Source: Erysipelotrichaceae bacterium (GTDB taxonomy: Bacteria > Bacillota_I > Bacilli_A > Erysipelotrichales > Erysipelotrichaceae). Taken from it: a stretch of 54,781 bases of DNA. The stretch spans positions 1 through 54,781 of the forward strand of contig WSYG01000003.1 in the NCBI GenBank assembly GCA_009773735.1. Reading direction: 5' to 3'. Shown in pieces: positions 52,979 through 54,781 of this stretch. Below the pieces are notes generated by a model, which did not search any database, was not told the DNA's origin, and saw only the letters and a list, made by a program, of their open reading frames with translations. A program made the position numbers and the translations under genes. Every line of letters begins with the position of its first letter. The first letter of the stretch is position 1.

Positions 52979-53032
52979 TAATCATAAGTAAATCAGTGAT
53001 GGATTTGATTTCTGAATCAAAACTCTTCAGTA

Positions 53033-53060
53033 AAAAACCAAGGCCTTAACTTGGTTTTTT
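53033..53060. terminator. Bidirectional terminator
   Basis: AAAAAACCAAG and CTTGGTTTTTT around a six-base loop, between convergent genes. Confidence 0.85.
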
Positions 53061-53069
53061 ATTATTTTT

Positions 53070-53744
53070 TTATCTGCTGAACCAATTGTGTTCAAGTTGA
53101 GGATTAAACAAGTAAACAAATAAACCTAATCCAATATACGCTAGTCCAATTACTTCCCACACTACATAACTCATCGACAATACGACCAAAGTCGCGATTA
53201 ACCCTCCAAAGAAGTAAACCAAGATCGATACCATATACCATTGTACTTTCCACAATTCATCTTTATTGCCTTTTAAAACAGCTCCTAAACTAAATGCAGC
53301 ATCGGTCAAATAACCTGTCATATGGGTTGTTCGAATCAAGATGCCTTTTACTTTAAAGTAGGTTCCATTTTGAAGTCCCATCCCAAAGGCAATAACGAAT
53401 AAAACAATTTCATGTGAAGCATCCATGATATAAGCAAGCGTCAAACTTAACCCTAAAAAGATGGGAAGTAGTGTATATAGAACTTTTAAATGATGAGTTC
53501 GTTTATAAAACAAAAAACCAGCAATGACTGAACCCAAACCAAATAATCCAATAAAAAGAAGTAATACTGAAAATGGACGTAACTGTCCTGATGCGATCGC
53601 CACTGCCGCATGACTGATGTTTCCAGTATGATTGGTAATGGTCGTATCATACAACATGATTGCAGAAACGCTAGTAGCACCTCCCAAGAATGTCAAGCTT
53701 GTGATCCATATCAAGGTAAATATTCGATGTTTCGTTATTTTCAC
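53070..53744 (-). CDS. YoaK-type DUF1275 membrane protein
   Basis: Protein of 224 residues with about six helices in the DUF1275 arrangement. A TFLGGATSVSAIMLYDTTITNHTGNISHAA start gives the family signature, followed by FGMGLQNGTYFKVKGILIRTTHMTGYLTDAAF. The start is GTG. Function unknown, membrane located. Confidence 0.88.
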   Translation of the reverse strand: MKITKHRIFTLIWITSLTFLGGATSVSAIMLYDTTITNHTGNISHAAVAIASGQLRPFSVLLLFIGLFGLGSVIAGFLFYKRTHHLKVLYTLLPIFLGLSLTLAYIMDASHEIVLFVIAFGMGLQNGTYFKVKGILIRTTHMTGYLTDAAFSLGAVLKGNKDELWKVQWYMVSILVYFFGGLIATLVVLSMSYVVWEVIGLAYIGLGLFVYLFNPQLEHNWFSR

Positions 53745-53928
53745 AGAGATTCTTCTTTCAGTTTTTTATGTTTCAATGAAACCTTTATTCCGACGAAAAG
53801 TATAGCACAGGTGTCTGTGACTTAACAGTGCAGACTTACTGATACAGCATCATAAACTCAGTCAATCTTTACCTTTACTAAAAAAGAACTGATAAAATCA
53901 GCTTAGCAATAACTAAAGAGGTCAAGGT

Positions 53929-54621
53929 ATGAAGAAATGGATTAAACGCATTGGACTTGGTTTATTGGCGATCATGATCATCGCTGGTGCTGGTTTTTAT
54001 GTGTATACCCTAGATTATTCAAAAGCAGATGCTCAAGCGAAAGAAGCATTTGCACAATCTGTTGAACAAAGTAAAACCATCCATGCTTATCTGACAAATA
54101 AATCTGATGTTGGCATCATATTTTATCCAGGTGGAAAAGTTGAAGCCATGGCATATTCTGTTTTAGGATTAGAACTTAGTGAACAAGGCTTCTCCACATT
54201 CATTGTTGATATGCCATTTAATTTGGCAGTATTTGATATCGATGCGGCAAATCGCGTACGTAAACTCAATCCCCAAATCAAAACATGGTTTATTATGGGT
54301 CATTCCTTGGGAGGAGCGATGGCTTTTTCCCATTATGATGCCAATACTGAAAAATATGCTGGATTGATCTTATTGGCCGCCTATCCTTTAAAAATCACTT
54401 CTAAACCAATTTTGATCCTTGCAGGATCAAACGACAAAGTACTGGATTCTTCAAATTTGGATGTTTTTGAGACAACTTGGATACAAGGTGGCAATCATGC
54501 TCAGTTTGGTAATTATGGCCTTCAAAAGGGTGATGGGGCTGCCACCCTCTCAGCGCGTGAACAAAGAGCGATAACCATTGAATCCATTTCAGATTTCATT
54601 CAAGTCTCCCTGTTTTCATAA
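53929..54621 (+). CDS. Membrane-anchored alpha/beta hydrolase
   Basis: Protein of 230 residues. An N-terminal anchor (about 8-28) is followed by a compact alpha/beta-hydrolase domain. The nucleophile elbow is MGHSLGGAM with Ser near residue 126. The acid residue is probably in ILAGSNDKV, and the histidine in GGNHAQFGNYG. It resembles the DUF-type dienelactone/YqiA-like hydrolases of PF12695. GAGGT precedes the ATG. Substrate unknown. Bases 54622-54781 show no gene I can call. Confidence 0.88.
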   Translation: MKKWIKRIGLGLLAIMIIAGAGFYVYTLDYSKADAQAKEAFAQSVEQSKTIHAYLTNKSDVGIIFYPGGKVEAMAYSVLGLELSEQGFSTFIVDMPFNLAVFDIDAANRVRKLNPQIKTWFIMGHSLGGAMAFSHYDANTEKYAGLILLAAYPLKITSKPILILAGSNDKVLDSSNLDVFETTWIQGGNHAQFGNYGLQKGDGAATLSAREQRAITIESISDFIQVSLFS

Positions 54622-54781
54622 AAAACAGATAAATAGTTTTATAATTTTTAATATATATTATATTAGTTCATATATAGACTGTTTGGTAGTATAAAATATC
54701 TTGTGTAAACGTACAAAGTAGAAAAGGACGAAATTTCTATGAATAGAGGAAGCACTCCGTGTAAAATATTGGTGTCAAATC

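Noticed and set aside
1-54781. CRISPR arrays, rRNA genes or prophage structural genes
   Set aside because: No regularly spaced repeats of CRISPR type, no rRNA-like tracts and no phage structural proteins were found on either strand.

Overview
The window looks like chromosomal DNA of a low-GC, Gram-positive-type bacterium using the standard genetic code. TGA is used as a stop, often in ATGA overlaps, and strong GGAGG-type ribosome binding sites precede most genes. The gene set fits the Acholeplasma/Izemoplasma side of Mycoplasmatota or a close Bacilli relative. No rRNA, complete tRNA or CRISPR array is visible.

Positions 1-24,600 are an accessory zone. It is punctuated by five copies of a 17-base core ending in CCGCCA or a variant, which resembles the 3' end of a tRNA or tmRNA gene. 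The cores are at 197, 2444, 5325, 21500 and 24443. Four are followed by a terminator-like hairpin, and most have repeated arm-like motifs nearby. This is the expected anatomy of tandem attachment sites left by tyrosine-recombinase elements, although no integrase remains here. The cargo modules between cores are: (i) a BlaI/BlaR1-type repressor-protease pair plus a lipoprotein gene sharing its operator; (ii) a solute-binding GGDEF/HD-GYP c-di-GMP protein; (iii) a 13-gene sulfoquinovose operon with IS21 and IS1595 remnants at its edges; (iv) a decayed RhuM gene and a lipoprotein amidohydrolase.

The centrepiece is the leftward operon at 6019-20030. It encodes a sulfoquinovosidase (all seven YihQ catalytic and sulfonate-binding residues are conserved at a constant offset), sugar ABC-importer subunits, an L-fucose-isomerase-like sugar isomerase, a split transketolase, an RpiB-like isomerase, a membrane carrier, a CoA-acylating aldehyde dehydrogenase and a two-subunit ADP-forming acyl-CoA ligase. 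This is the sulfo-transketolase route from sulfoquinovose through sulfofructose, sulfoerythrose, sulfoerythrulose and sulfoacetaldehyde to sulfoacetyl-CoA and sulfoacetate, with ATP made in the last step. From memory, a variant of this kind has been reported in Acholeplasma (names sqwGH, sqwI, sqwD, sqwKL), so the biochemistry is probably not new. The island setting, the operators without a local regulator, the uncharacterised DUF4867-like first gene and the altered RpiB-type active site are less explained.

From about 24.6 kb a second, larger PocR-PAS-GGDEF-HD-GYP sensor occurs. From 28 kb onward the content is ordinary: manA, an aldo/keto reductase, amidohydrolase and PHP hydrolases, wall peptidases (M23, M15), a formate/nitrite channel, a GGDEF protein, acetyltransferases, a MarR-regulated heterodimeric ABC exporter, a pseudouridine synthase, small membrane proteins and an alpha/beta hydrolase. 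Many of these genes are single units closed by clear intrinsic terminators.
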